A stretch of DNA of 46,496 nucleotides from CAMBDS01 sp964355675 (GTDB lineage: Bacteria > Electryoneota > AABM5-125-24 > Hatepunaeales > Hatepunaeaceae), in contig CAYHEC010000025.1 of the NCBI GenBank assembly GCA_964355675.1, forward strand, positions 1 through 46,496. Direction: 5' to 3'. The position numbers and the translations under genes were made by a program. The notes beneath the pieces are model-generated. The model was not told the DNA's origin, ran no database searches, and worked only from the letters and a program-made list of their open reading frames with translations. Numbering within the stretch: the stretch's first letter is position 1; every line of letters begins with the position of its first letter. Shown here piece by piece: positions 30,844 to 40,038 of this stretch.

Positions 30844-30888
30844 GAAGAAGCTGTCAACCCTCCGGGGTTGACAGCTTCTTCGTTTATT
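30844..30888 (+). terminator. Strong terminator after the third att copy
   Basis: Perfect 17-bp stem GAAGAAGCTGTCAACCC with its complement, loop TCCG, then GTTTATT. It lies five bases after the tRNA-derived att, where the terminator of the uninterrupted tRNA-Ser gene would be. Confidence 0.85.
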
Positions 30889-30897
30889 AGAAAGAGT

Positions 30898-31030
30898 TTC
30901 CGGCTTGCGCCGGAATGAGGAGGCGGGTACAGAGCCCCACCGTACCGGGAAGAATCACCAATCGATCACGTGACATCTCGCGTCCCCACGCTAAAATACG
31001 CCGCTCGGTGACTGAAGTGATCGATTTTTT
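30898..31030. repeat. Intergenic hairpins right of island 2
   Basis: TTCCGGC/GCCGGAA with loop TTGC (30898-30915), then a relative of the GCGGGTA...CCCCACCGTACC repeat. A 10-bp inverted repeat AATCGATCAC (30960-30969) / GTGATCGATT (31017-31026) is followed by T6. It may act as a terminator toward the right. No gene is visible in 30840-31056. Confidence 0.65.
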
Positions 31031-31056
31031 ACCCCTCCCTTCTCTCGTCCGTTGAT

Positions 31057-32759
31057 TCATTTCCTTCCGCCAACCCGGTAAACTCCCTCCAGCTTAAAAG
31101 TCGATAGATTTCGCCGCCGCTCACCAAGCGTTGCGAATGTCTTTAAATCGATTTTCACTACTTGCGCTCCCGACACATCTCCTTCCAAGACCGCCGTCGC
31201 CTTTTCCAGCCCGAACCGCTCAGCAAACCCATTGCCGTAAATATAGACGCCGTTCGACGAGAAAGGGACTCCGGAAAAGCTGAAGAGCTTGCCAGATGGC
31301 TCGCCCGAAAGCCTCGTGTCAACCTGCGAGTTGAATTTGGTCGTCAGGCGGTAAGCGTCGATGTATGCTCCGACATTAACCGTCAATAAAATAACTGCTA
31401 CGAGCATCGCCGCTGAAAAATACTTCGTCCTTCCAAACGCAACGCCCATCATCATCGCTATAAACGGCGACGCCAAATAGAAATACCGCGCGTCCTTGAA
31501 TTCGCCCGTCACCCCAAGATGAGACAGTATCGGCAGAATAGGCAGTATAATGAGAGCTATGAGCGAAGGGTATGCCTGCACGATCTTAATCAGGCTCTTC
31601 GCAGAAAAAACCAGAAAAACGACCGCAGTGACAACTGCTATCACGCCGACAAACGTCGGAAGTGAACCGACGTATAGAAAATTCAACGGAAAGAATAACC
31701 CCTGCGCCAAGGTTACCATTGTCCTGAACGGATAGTCGGGAATAATGCCCCTGTGAACTGAGATTCCTTGTACTCGATAGCCGCCAGGATCTCCGAAGAA
31801 TAGATACCGGAAAACTAAGTACAAACCAACGATCATTATGAATGGCAACGCTCTCAAGAGCCAGACTTTGAACCCAGTTTTCTGCTTAGAATCGACAAGA
31901 GAATACAACGCCAGTGCCATAAACGGAAGAGCTATCGCATTCTCCTTCGATAACAAAGCCCCGGTCAGCGCCGTAACTCCAATCACGAAATACAACCATC
32001 GCCGGCTGAAAGTCCACTCGACAAAGCTGATCAGAAAATCAAGCCGAAACAAGTAACTAGTAAATCGTAGCGCGAAGAAAGCCAACCCACAGAGTACGCC
32101 CCCGTCGGCAACACAAAAAAGAGTAACGCAATCGCCTTGCTGGATCTATTCGACAATGGAAATCGTTTGGCAAGAAGGTAAATCAGCACGGTATTTGTTA
32201 GATGAATAATCAAACTTTCGATATACAATGGGAGGTCCCCACTGCCCCACATTTGCCCGTCAAGTTTCCACCATGCTAAGGGTAATGGTCTTATGAATCC
32301 TGTATTATGACAAAGTGACGTCCAGGCAGTCCAATCACTCCACCTGATTTTCCCAACCCAGTCGAGAATCATATAGTCATCGGAGAGTTTCTCGCCAAAG
32401 AACGCCATCAAGATATAGATCGCAATCGCTGTACCGAAGAGCGTGAAGATTATCGGTCGTTCCAGAGATTGTATGAGAGAAACGAATTTATGATGATTCA
32501 GTTGATGGTTGGATGAAGGAGGGAAGAGGCATTCATTCCCATTCAACATTAGAATGGAAAGAGTAAATAACACAAACCAAAAAAAGTAGTACGATAGAGA
32601 ATGAGTAAAAAATAAGGAGAATGGGCCAACCACCACGCCCTCACCCTTTGTTATTACAAAAGTGAGGATGAGGAACATGTCCATCACAAAAAGAAACCTA
32701 ATCCCAATCGTTACGATGAAGTGAATTCGATTAATGACAGGAAAGGATGATTGGGGCAT
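31057..32759 (-). pseudogene. Frameshifted glycosyltransferase-like polytopic membrane protein
   Basis: Two overlapping frames belong to one gene. The upstream part (32759 down to 32031, 242 residues) has several TM segments and ends SSRYDLLVTCFGLIF at a stop. The downstream part (frame open over 32085 to 31057) continues with FLISFVEWTFSRRWLYFVIG and GALLSKENAIALPFMALAL, the LLSKE-type motif of dolichyl-phosphate-mannose-like glycosyltransferases. A one-base insertion after the TTTTC near 32045 would restore one reading frame of about 565 residues. Deletion in the genome, programmed slippage or a sequencing error are all possible. It lies 4 bp after the DUF2723 gene, so the two form an operon. 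Confidence 0.75.
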
Positions 32760-32763
32760 AACT

Positions 32764-34818
32764 TTATTTGTTCCCGCTCTGGTTCAACGCACTTTCAAGA
32801 TTTGCTCGGCGGACCCCTCCAGAATAAATACCGTTTTGATACGCATGCCGAGCCTCATCAGGCAGATTTAACTTGTAGAAATACAATGTTGCCATATCGA
32901 GCCAGATTTCACCGGTGTTGGAAGAGTATTGAAGTAGATGTTCCAGTACTTTAAGAGCATCATCGAATTGTTCACGTTTAAGTGCGATTGTCAGGCGGGC
33001 TCGCCAAGGAGCTTCAGCGTGGGAATTCAGATTGAGTGCCTTGATAGTCAACTGTTCAGCTTCTTCAATCAAGCCGTTTCTGACAAGGGCAATCGCGAGA
33101 TTTCCCGCATGAGAAGCGCCTTCGAAGGTAAAGTCATCAAGAAGAAACGCTTGCCGATAACAGTTGATAGAATTGTCGATGCAAAGCTTGGTGTAACTGG
33201 GTGTATTGTCGGAGAAGGCGCTCCGTTTCAGCCAAAAATAACCTCTTCTCGCCCAAATCTGGGCGAGAAAGATGCGGTCGTATCGATGTACAGAAGTTTT
33301 GGCTATTGGATCAATTGAAAAACGTCTAATGAATTCCGACTCTAAGAGCTGGCTCGCCGTAGTTTCGCCGTGTGTTACCATAAACGGTCCGGCAATCGAA
33401 CTATTGCGGAACAACGAAGGAAGGTTGATATATTTCTCGTCGATTTCCAAATAATCACTAAGAGAGGCAGTTCCCAGATCGCCCAGGGGATTGCTGTTTT
33501 TATTTTGGTCTTTCATCATCAGTTCTATATGTTCTGGATTTCCCTGGCAATAAATTCTATACATTAACACATAGGTAACCTCGTCCGAAACCGACATCAC
33601 CTTCGAGTGAGCTGGCAGGCAAAATTTAAGGTATTCTGCAAAATCGATTGCCATGCGGCTTTTCGACATGGTGATCGAATCGAATTTTAAAAAGATCGGG
33701 ATAAGAATAAGTATGATTAGAATGAGAGGAATAAAACGACTTCTTAATAATTGTATTAATAGAGCAATACCAATGGCCATAGAGGGGATAAAAATAATCA
33801 ATACAGGTATGAAATAGACATCCATGTCGATCATTTGTCTAAATGAAAGCGTTAGCGGAATCATGAGCGCAAATACGAGCGCGGTAAGCAGGGCGGCAAG
33901 GGTGCGAGTAGAGATGGATTGGTGGCCCCGAGAACGATATCCCTTATACATCAATACAATTACCGCCAAAATGCCAACCACTTGAAGGTTGTCGTAGAAA
34001 ATAGTCAAGGTCTGGCGAATTGAAATTCCTAATCCCCCGAACCCCGCGACGATGACTTCGTCATAGGCTTTTCTGCTGAGATAATCAAGATAGTCTGCAA
34101 GAGAGGTGAGGGAATTGATCGTCAAAGGAGGATCGGCTTGACTGCGAGCATAGAGATATATCCACGGGGTCAATCCAATCAGAAACCAGAAGAAAGCGAT
34201 GTGAAGATGGGCGATGATTTCGCGTCGTCGTTCGGCATCGGAGAGTATATGAACCAAAGGAACGATCAGTACGAGTGTCACATACATTCCGAGTGTCAGG
34301 GTCAAGCCCCAAAAATAGGCGGATAAGTACAAATAGCTGATGTCTGCCTTGCCAAAGAAAAATCGATCGAAGCAATATATTGAGATGACAAAGAACATAG
34401 CATGAAATGTATAGACTTCCGTAAATATAGCTTGAGACCAGAAAACAGTTCCAGTTGCAAATATCAGGGTGGTCAGTGTTACAGGCAGAATTAAATTGAG
34501 ATTTCCTGCACGTTGAACCCAATCTCTTGCAAGTAATGCAACAAAAAAACAGGTTATCGCTCCTGCAAGCACGCTTAAATTGTTCAAAGCCCTGACGGAA
34601 TCATCAGGAAAAAACAAGGTCATAACTCTACCTGACAGCCAATAGAGCGGGTGGCCATAAGGGTGCCCGATGCCAAGCGTGTATGCTGAGGAGATAAACT
34701 CTCCGGAATCGCCCCAAGTCAAACCAGGAGCCATCGTTGCCTTGTAAAGGATCAACGCTCCCAGTCCCAATAAATAGGGCAGGGCGGACTCAAAATTTAT
34801 AATCGACTTTTTTATCAT
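32764..34818 (-). CDS. DUF2723 membrane protein with C-terminal TPR
   Basis: 684 residues. The DUF2723 signature APGLTWGDSGEFISSAYTLG and HPYGHPLYWL (about 29-60) opens a polytopic region of about ten TM segments (to about residue 390). A soluble part follows, with TPR-like repeats at about 545-675 (GLIEEAEQLTIKALNLNSHA, ALKVLEHLLQYS). DUF2723 proteins are related to GT-C glycosyltransferases and probably transfer a sugar from a lipid donor at the membrane. The substrate is unknown. AT-rich relative to flanking genes. Confidence 0.88.
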   Translation of the reverse strand: MIKKSIINFESALPYLLGLGALILYKATMAPGLTWGDSGEFISSAYTLGIGHPYGHPLYWLSGRVMTLFFPDDSVRALNNLSVLAGAITCFFVALLARDWVQRAGNLNLILPVTLTTLIFATGTVFWSQAIFTEVYTFHAMFFVISIYCFDRFFFGKADISYLYLSAYFWGLTLTLGMYVTLVLIVPLVHILSDAERRREIIAHLHIAFFWFLIGLTPWIYLYARSQADPPLTINSLTSLADYLDYLSRKAYDEVIVAGFGGLGISIRQTLTIFYDNLQVVGILAVIVLMYKGYRSRGHQSISTRTLAALLTALVFALMIPLTLSFRQMIDMDVYFIPVLIIFIPSMAIGIALLIQLLRSRFIPLILIILILIPIFLKFDSITMSKSRMAIDFAEYLKFCLPAHSKVMSVSDEVTYVLMYRIYCQGNPEHIELMMKDQNKNSNPLGDLGTASLSDYLEIDEKYINLPSLFRNSSIAGPFMVTHGETTASQLLESEFIRRFSIDPIAKTSVHRYDRIFLAQIWARRGYFWLKRSAFSDNTPSYTKLCIDNSINCYRQAFLLDDFTFEGASHAGNLAIALVRNGLIEEAEQLTIKALNLNSHAEAPWRARLTIALKREQFDDALKVLEHLLQYSSNTGEIWLDMATLYFYKLNLPDEARHAYQNGIYSGGVRRANLESALNQSGNK

Positions 34819-34983
34819 AATTGTAATTTAAATAAGAGGTGACTTGATTTCTACCGTTTAGAATCAATCATAGAGAATTAGATTATATTTACTATATTGT
34901 ATATGATTCTCTGAAAAGTATAAAAACCTCTTGATTCGATCAGGCGTACGCTCCGAAGCGCGGTCTGTTCGTGCTTGAATCGG

Positions 34984-35003
34984 AGCGGACGAGGGCGTCC
35001 GCT
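34984..35003. repeat. Palindrome in the divergent intergenic region
   Basis: AGCGGACG/CGTCCGCT with loop AGGG. The 347-bp gap 34819-35165 separates divergent genes and also holds an AT-rich imperfect inverted repeat (AGAGAATTAGATTATAT about 34871 with ATATGATTCTCT about 34907). I see no gene in it. Confidence 0.65.
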
Positions 35004-35093
35004 TGGCCTCATGTTGGCTTTTAAAGATCCGCTGAAAATGCTAACGGAAATACAATCAAATATGAGTATAACCATCCCTGCTTTCTAATACTG

Positions 35094-35122
35094 TTTTCTG
35101 AGTCATGTTATCTTGCTATATT
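35094..35122 (+). promoter_or_regulatory. Possible promoter of the small-membrane-protein/pspC operon
   Basis: TATATT at 35117-35122 preceded by TTGC; the -35 position (35094-35099) reads TTTTCT, a poor match. It lies 44 bp before the first small gene. Confidence 0.35.
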
Positions 35123-35165
35123 ATGCAATATAACCATTTTCTAAATTAAACACGGAACCTTTCGC

Positions 35166-35291
35166 ATGTTTGAAGGAAGCGCTTCTGATCGTGCCCGACG
35201 CAGGACGATATTCTATTATATCATCGTACTTCTTGCGATGACGACCGGGATTTTGATGTGGTGGCGTAGCTACCACGATCGCGGTCATTAA
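35166..35291 (+). CDS. 41-residue single-TM protein upstream of pspC
   Basis: MFEGSASDRARRR, then one TM (about 15-32, ILYYIIVLLAMTTGILMW), then a short basic tail. GGAACC lies seven bases before ATG 35166. It is followed after 26 bp by pspC. The basic N-terminus and single TM suggest an inner-membrane micro-protein with its N-terminus in the cytoplasm. No family recognised. Confidence 0.55.
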   Translation: MFEGSASDRARRRTIFYYIIVLLAMTTGILMWWRSYHDRGH

Positions 35292-35317
35292 GAAAATCCA
35301 ATTTTTCAGGAAATACA

Positions 35318-35539
35318 ATGGATTCTGAAAACAAATCCAGTTACCGGCGGCTGTACCGTTCGAATGATGACCGCGTGATTGCGGGGGTCTGTGGCGGACT
35401 TGGCGAACATTTTACAACTGACCCTGTTATTATTAGATTGATTATGGTGATATTAGCCATATTCGGAGGCAGTGGGCTTGTACTTTATGTCCTTGGCTGG
35501 GTATTGATTCCCCGACGACCTTGGGAAATGAAGGTTTGA
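35318..35539 (+). CDS. pspC: PspC-domain protein
   Basis: 73 residues, essentially one PspC domain: RRLYRSNDDRVIAGVCGGLG followed by EHFTTDPVIIRLIMVILAIF and a second TM ending GWVLIPRRP. PspC proteins sense or transmit envelope stress at the inner membrane. AGGAAA precedes ATG 35318. It lacks any C-terminal extension seen in longer PspC proteins. The neighbours are small membrane proteins, as in LiaI/PspC-type stress clusters. Confidence 0.92.
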   Translation: MDSENKSSYRRLYRSNDDRVIAGVCGGLGEHFTTDPVIIRLIMVILAIFGGSGLVLYVLGWVLIPRRPWEMKV

Positions 35540-35578
35540 CTGGGCACCCTCTGAGATTCAAGTCGTGATACTTCAATT

Positions 35579-36118
35579 TTGACTCGTTACCCGATGCCAC
35601 GACAAACTTCGATTACTCCCCACAGAAACCTTGGCTGTCTCGGTTGGGTGATAGTCTGGGTTGGTATTGCCTTGTTGCTACACGAAGATTGGGGGCTGGC
35701 TTGGGCAGGTCTTGCCATCTCAATCGGCGTCGTATATTTTATCAGAGCCTTCCGCGATCCCGGGCAGGAGGGAGCAATTTTGCCTGCTGTCATCCTGTTG
35801 ATAAGCGGAGCCACGATACTTTCACAACTGGAAGGTTGGACTGCATTTGAGATGTGGCGAATCTGGCCAATCATTTTGGGATCGGCAGGCTTGGGGCTTT
35901 CGTGTCTTTGGGCGTTGAATGCTGGAGGCACTGGAACTCTGGTAATCGGTGGCATACTATTGGTTGCGTTCGGGTACGGAATTGCGAGTCCATCATGGTA
36001 TCATTTTCTTAGAGATCTAAGCGATATTGTCGAATATTGGCCATTGTTAATGGCGATCGTGGGACTCATTCTGTTGTTTGGGCATCGGAGGAAGAGACTT
36101 GAAAGTAATCATTCATGA
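35579..36118 (+). CDS. LiaI/DUF5668-like polytopic membrane protein
   Basis: 179 residues with about five TM segments: LGCLGWVIVWVGIALLL, AGLAISIGVVYFI, LPAVILLISGATILS, WPIILGSAGLGLSCLW, and WPLLMAIVGLILLFGH. The repeated WP(I/L)xL/G pattern is that of LiaI-LiaF-type TM regions found next to PspC. The start is either TTG 35579 or ATG 35594 (five codons later); neither has a clear ribosome-binding site. Probably part of the envelope-stress group with pspC. Confidence 0.7.
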   Translation: MTRYPMPRQTSITPHRNLGCLGWVIVWVGIALLLHEDWGLAWAGLAISIGVVYFIRAFRDPGQEGAILPAVILLISGATILSQLEGWTAFEMWRIWPIILGSAGLGLSCLWALNAGGTGTLVIGGILLVAFGYGIASPSWYHFLRDLSDIVEYWPLLMAIVGLILLFGHRRKRLESNHS

Positions 36119-36130
36119 AGAGTCACTGTT

Positions 36131-36162
36131 CTTGGCAGGCGGGTTAAAATCCACCCGCCAAG
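36131..36162. repeat. CTTGG-type palindrome before gpmI
   Basis: CTTGGCAGGCGGGT / ACCCGCCAAG with a centre of about TAAAATCC. It is a variant of the family seen perfect at 41572-41603. It may terminate the preceding operon. Confidence 0.75.
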
Positions 36163-36198
36163 AATTTCCCTACTGAGTTAACAAACCAAAAAGACGAA

Positions 36199-37728
36199 AT
36201 GCAGAACAAAAAGAAAGTTTTCCTCCTTATTCTCGATGGTTATGGGCTTCGCGAAGATCGAAATGGGAATGCGGTTAAACTCGCAAACACGCCTTTTCTT
36301 CACGAAATGCTTGAGAAGTATCCCTGGACCAAGCTCTCCGCTTCGGGACTCGACGTAGGGCTCCCAATTGGCCAAATGGGGAATAGTGAGGTTGGCCATT
36401 TGAACATTGGAGCGGGAAGGATCGTTTATCAAGAGATCACCCGCATCGATCGTTCAATCGAAACCGGTGAATTCAATAAAAATCCTGCCTTGATAGATTG
36501 TGTCAAATTTGCTAACAAAAACAGCGTCGCTTTGCATCTGATGGGGCTTGTATCAGACGGTGGAGTCCATAGTTCTCTCGATCACCTCTACGCTTTATTA
36601 CAACTCGCCAAAGAATATGGATTGAAGCGGGTTTACATTCATGCTTTTATGGATGGGCGGGATACTCCACCGCAATCGGGAATCCAGCACATTCGTGCTT
36701 TACAAGCTAAAATCCAAGAAATTGGCATTGGTAGAATCGCAACGGTAGCTGGCAGATATTGGGCAATGGACAGGGACAAGAACTGGGATAGAATCGAAAA
36801 AGCCTATAAGGCGCTGGTCATGGGGGAAGGGTTACCATTCTCCTCAGCCGAAGAAGCAGTTCTCGCTTCATATCAAAGCGGCAAATCGGATGAATTTATC
36901 GAACCATCGGTTGTCCTGAATGGTGGCAAACCAACGGCACAAATTTGTTCTGGAGACGCGATACTCTTCTTTAACTTTCGTGCCGACCGAGCCCGCGAGA
37001 TTACTCTCGCGCTTACCGATCCAAGTTTCAAGGAATTTGAAACGATTCCACTCAATCCGAACTATACGACATTGACAAGTTATGATGTGAGGTTCGACTT
37101 TCCAGTTGCATTTCCGCCCCACAAATTAAAGAATATTCTTGCGGGCGTTCTCGCAGAATCTGGATTGACTCAGTTTCATATTGCCGAGACCGAAAAATAC
37201 GCTCATGTAACCTTCTTTTTCAATGGTGGAGAAGAGCCTCCCTTCAAAGGCGAAACTCGTTCCTTGGTTGCGTCTCCGAAAGTAGCTACGTATGATATGC
37301 AACCGGAAATGAGCGCGTTGGGCGTTGCTGAGCGCGCTCTGGACGCCCTCGAGGAGAACTATAGTTTTATTTTGCTGAATTTTGCCAACCCTGATATGGT
37401 TGGACATACCGGATCACTCGACGCGGTGATCCAAGCGCTTGAAGCCTTAGATCCCTTGGTCAAACGCCTTGTGGAGAAGAGTTCCGCAGAAGGCTATACA
37501 ACATTCATCACTGCCGATCATGGCAATTGCGAACAGATGTACGACGAGAATGGAGGTCCCTTCACGTCGCATACTACTAATTTGGTTCCGTTTGTGGTCG
37601 TGACGCCCGATGGGTCCACTGTTCGCCTTCGCAATGAGGGAATACTGGCGGACATTGCGCCGACGATTCTCAAAATAATTGGATTACCACAACCTGAAGA
37701 AATGGAAGGGAAGAGCTTACTTTTATGA
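36199..37728 (+). CDS. gpmI: 2,3-Bisphosphoglycerate-independent phosphoglycerate mutase
   Basis: Interconverts 3- and 2-phosphoglycerate in glycolysis, dependent on Mn2+. 509 residues, the normal size. Metal-binding D13 (LLILDGYG), catalytic S63 (MGNSEVGHLNIGAGR), the mobile-domain motifs FMDGRDTPPQSG, GRYWAMDRDKNWDR and FFNFRADRAREIT, and the C-terminal metal ligands in NFANPDMVGHTG and ITADHGNCEQM are all present. ATG 36199 has only weak ribosome-binding sequence. It overlaps the DUF2203 gene by ATGA. Confidence 0.98.
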   Translation: MQNKKKVFLLILDGYGLREDRNGNAVKLANTPFLHEMLEKYPWTKLSASGLDVGLPIGQMGNSEVGHLNIGAGRIVYQEITRIDRSIETGEFNKNPALIDCVKFANKNSVALHLMGLVSDGGVHSSLDHLYALLQLAKEYGLKRVYIHAFMDGRDTPPQSGIQHIRALQAKIQEIGIGRIATVAGRYWAMDRDKNWDRIEKAYKALVMGEGLPFSSAEEAVLASYQSGKSDEFIEPSVVLNGGKPTAQICSGDAILFFNFRADRAREITLALTDPSFKEFETIPLNPNYTTLTSYDVRFDFPVAFPPHKLKNILAGVLAESGLTQFHIAETEKYAHVTFFFNGGEEPPFKGETRSLVASPKVATYDMQPEMSALGVAERALDALEENYSFILLNFANPDMVGHTGSLDAVIQALEALDPLVKRLVEKSSAEGYTTFITADHGNCEQMYDENGGPFTSHTTNLVPFVVVTPDGSTVRLRNEGILADIAPTILKIIGLPQPEEMEGKSLLL

Positions 37729-38153
37729 AAAGTGACTTTCCAAATTCATTAGATCGAAATTCTCGGAGACGAATTTTCACGCTTCCAGAAGCGAATGCCT
37801 TGGTGCCGATTTTTACCGAGCTTTTAGTTGAGATCAATTCACTGAAAGAAACAGTGGTTAGCGTAATGGAATCGAAAAGCTTGGCGAGCAAATCGAATGG
37901 TCATGTCAGCCCCGAATCACCGGAAGCTCATCGCGATATGGAAATTGTCTCAACTGCCGCCGGAAGAATCACCCTTTTGATTGACCAGATAAACCAATCG
38001 GGAGCAGAACTTAAGGATCTCGAGTTGGGTTTAGTCGATTTTCCTTATCGTCGGAATGACAAGATTGTATATCTCTGTTGGATGTACGGGGAGGAGGAGA
38101 TTGGATTCTGGCATGAATTGGACACGGGAGCCGCCGGAAGGCAACCGCTTTGA
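37725..38153 (+). CDS. DUF2203 family protein
   Basis: 142 residues. FTLPEANALVPIFTELLVEI opens a long helix, and the C-terminal half has the family core LKDLELGLVDFPYRRNDKIV, YLCWMYGEEEIGFWHELDTG and AAGRQPL. Cytosolic, function unknown. It is translationally coupled to gpmI through the ATGA overlap. Confidence 0.9.
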   Translation: MKSDFPNSLDRNSRRRIFTLPEANALVPIFTELLVEINSLKETVVSVMESKSLASKSNGHVSPESPEAHRDMEIVSTAAGRITLLIDQINQSGAELKDLELGLVDFPYRRNDKIVYLCWMYGEEEIGFWHELDTGAAGRQPL

Positions 38154-38185
38154 GGTAATGTTTCCGATAATTCGAGAGGGCGGTG

Positions 38186-38250
38186 GCGTCAGATGACCAA
38201 TTCTGACGCAATGTCCTCATAATGCTGTCACATGATTGCGCATGACAGCA
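38186..38250. repeat. Two hairpins after the DUF2203 gene
   Basis: GCGTCAGA/TCTGACGC (38186-38209, loop TGACCAAT) and TGCTGTCA/TGACAGCA (38223-38250). There is no T-run, but the position between operons fits transcript ends. Confidence 0.65.
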
Positions 38251-38292
38251 CCTTAATAATTGTATAACTAAACTCTCCCCGAAAGGAGCTGG

Positions 38293-40038
38293 ATGATCAG
38301 TACTATTCGAAACGGCTTGCGGTTGATGCTTGTTGCATTAATTCTGACGCCGTGCACACTTCTCGCACTACCTAAGGCTCCGCCTATCGAGGAGCGAGTC
38401 CGCGAGCTTAAGTTAGATAACGGCTTGACCATCGTCGTTGCCGAACGACATAATTCGCCGGTATTTTTCACTTTATCGACATTTCGGGTGGGCTCAAGCC
38501 AAGAGTTGCCGAATCGGTCAGGATTGGCCCACTTTCTCGAACACATGCTTTTTAAAGGCTCCAAGACACTTGGAACCTCGAATTACAAAGCAGAGGCGCC
38601 TCTGATGGAGGCGATGGAAAGCGCCGCCGCGCAAGTACGCGACCAGATGAATGAACTTCAATCCTGGCGTTACGATAAGTTTGAAGAGTACGCTTTGAAA
38701 GTCCGTGCCGGTCTTTCTCAAGAGATACTGGACAAAGCCGCCGGTAATGAAGGACTTCTTTGGCGGACTCTTCTTGATTCGCTACCAAAGAATCATTCCA
38801 CTCTTCCACAAGAATGGCTAACTACTGAGTGGGTGGTTCAGGACGGAAGCCATGATTACTGGAGTATTTATCGCAGTATTCTTTCAGGACGCGCTGAGGT
38901 TGCCGACTTGATGACTGAAGCCAAGCAATACGTTAAGGATTCAAAAAATCTTGATGGAGTTTATGACGTGCGAGGTAGCGCAATGATGAATGCGTTTACC
39001 ACCGAAGATCAAACAACTTATATGGTGGGATTGCCGTCAAACTGTCTTGAGTTGTGGATGTATCTCGAGTCCGACCGTTTTCAAAATCCAGTGTTTCGTG
39101 AGTTTTACTCCGAACGAGAAGTAGTCATGGAAGAACTCCGTAATCATGAAAATGATCCCGGTAATGCATTGTGGTATAAGATGGTTGGAACTGCCTTCGA
39201 CGCTCACCCTTACGGAAGGCCTGTCGTAGGCTGGCTTGGCGATATACGTTCGACACTTCGTTCTGATATGGAAGACTTCTTCTGGAAATACTATACACCA
39301 AACAACTGCCAGATTGCAATCGTCGGAGACGTCGATACCGATGAAGTTTTTCGGCTTGCCAAACAGTATTTCTCCAAGTGGAAAACTGGTGAACCATCCC
39401 CAGCGGTGACGATCATCGAGCCCGAGCAGAGTGGAGAACGTCGGACAACGGTTATTAAGGACTCCGAGCCTCAAATGCTTATTGCTTATCACATTCCAGC
39501 GGCTCCTCACCCGGACGCCTATGCCTTGTCGATTGCCCAATCCATCCTTTCTGGGGGGAAGACAACCCGTTTTTACCGTAAGGTTTTTGAAGAGAAAGGT
39601 TTGACAAGTGAAGCTCCTTCCGCTTTTGACGGTCCCTCTGATCGTTATCCTAACCTTTTCATTATCGACGCCACACCGAAAGCGCCTCATTCCACCGAAG
39701 AAGTCGAAACGGCAATCTATGAAGAAATTGAAAAGTTGAAGGCTGAACCGGTGAGCGAATGGGAACTCGAGCGCACTAAAAATCGGAGCCGGGTCAACGA
39801 ATTGACTCGACTTGCCAGCAATCGCTGGCTGGCATTCTCGCTTTCAGGTTACTTTGTTCGGTTCGGAGATTGGCGGACTATTGTGAGCGACTACAATCGA
39901 AATATGGCGGTCACACCGGAAGACATTCAACGCGTTGCGAAGAAATATCTTGTCCCTGAAAACAGGACTGTCGCAACGATTGTTAAACCCCAATCCGATC
40001 AAGCATCAACACCTCAGACGGAAGGAAATGGTAAATGA
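38293..40038 (+). CDS. M16-family zinc metallopeptidase, active subunit
   Basis: 581 residues. Signal peptide about 1-26 (GLRLMLVALILTPCTLLALP), so the enzyme is periplasmic or exported. The inverted zinc motif HFLEH is at 80-84. The expected distal glutamate is at 280/281 (EVVMEELRN), about 200 residues downstream rather than the usual about 76, because of an extra helical insert (about 100-215, with MESAAAQVRDQMNELQSW). The second M16 repeat is at about 325-560. AAAGGAG precedes ATG 38293. The stop overlaps the next gene (ATGA), which encodes the inactive partner. Confidence 0.92.
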   Translation: MISTIRNGLRLMLVALILTPCTLLALPKAPPIEERVRELKLDNGLTIVVAERHNSPVFFTLSTFRVGSSQELPNRSGLAHFLEHMLFKGSKTLGTSNYKAEAPLMEAMESAAAQVRDQMNELQSWRYDKFEEYALKVRAGLSQEILDKAAGNEGLLWRTLLDSLPKNHSTLPQEWLTTEWVVQDGSHDYWSIYRSILSGRAEVADLMTEAKQYVKDSKNLDGVYDVRGSAMMNAFTTEDQTTYMVGLPSNCLELWMYLESDRFQNPVFREFYSEREVVMEELRNHENDPGNALWYKMVGTAFDAHPYGRPVVGWLGDIRSTLRSDMEDFFWKYYTPNNCQIAIVGDVDTDEVFRLAKQYFSKWKTGEPSPAVTIIEPEQSGERRTTVIKDSEPQMLIAYHIPAAPHPDAYALSIAQSILSGGKTTRFYRKVFEEKGLTSEAPSAFDGPSDRYPNLFIIDATPKAPHSTEEVETAIYEEIEKLKAEPVSEWELERTKNRSRVNELTRLASNRWLAFSLSGYFVRFGDWRTIVSDYNRNMAVTPEDIQRVAKKYLVPENRTVATIVKPQSDQASTPQTEGNGK

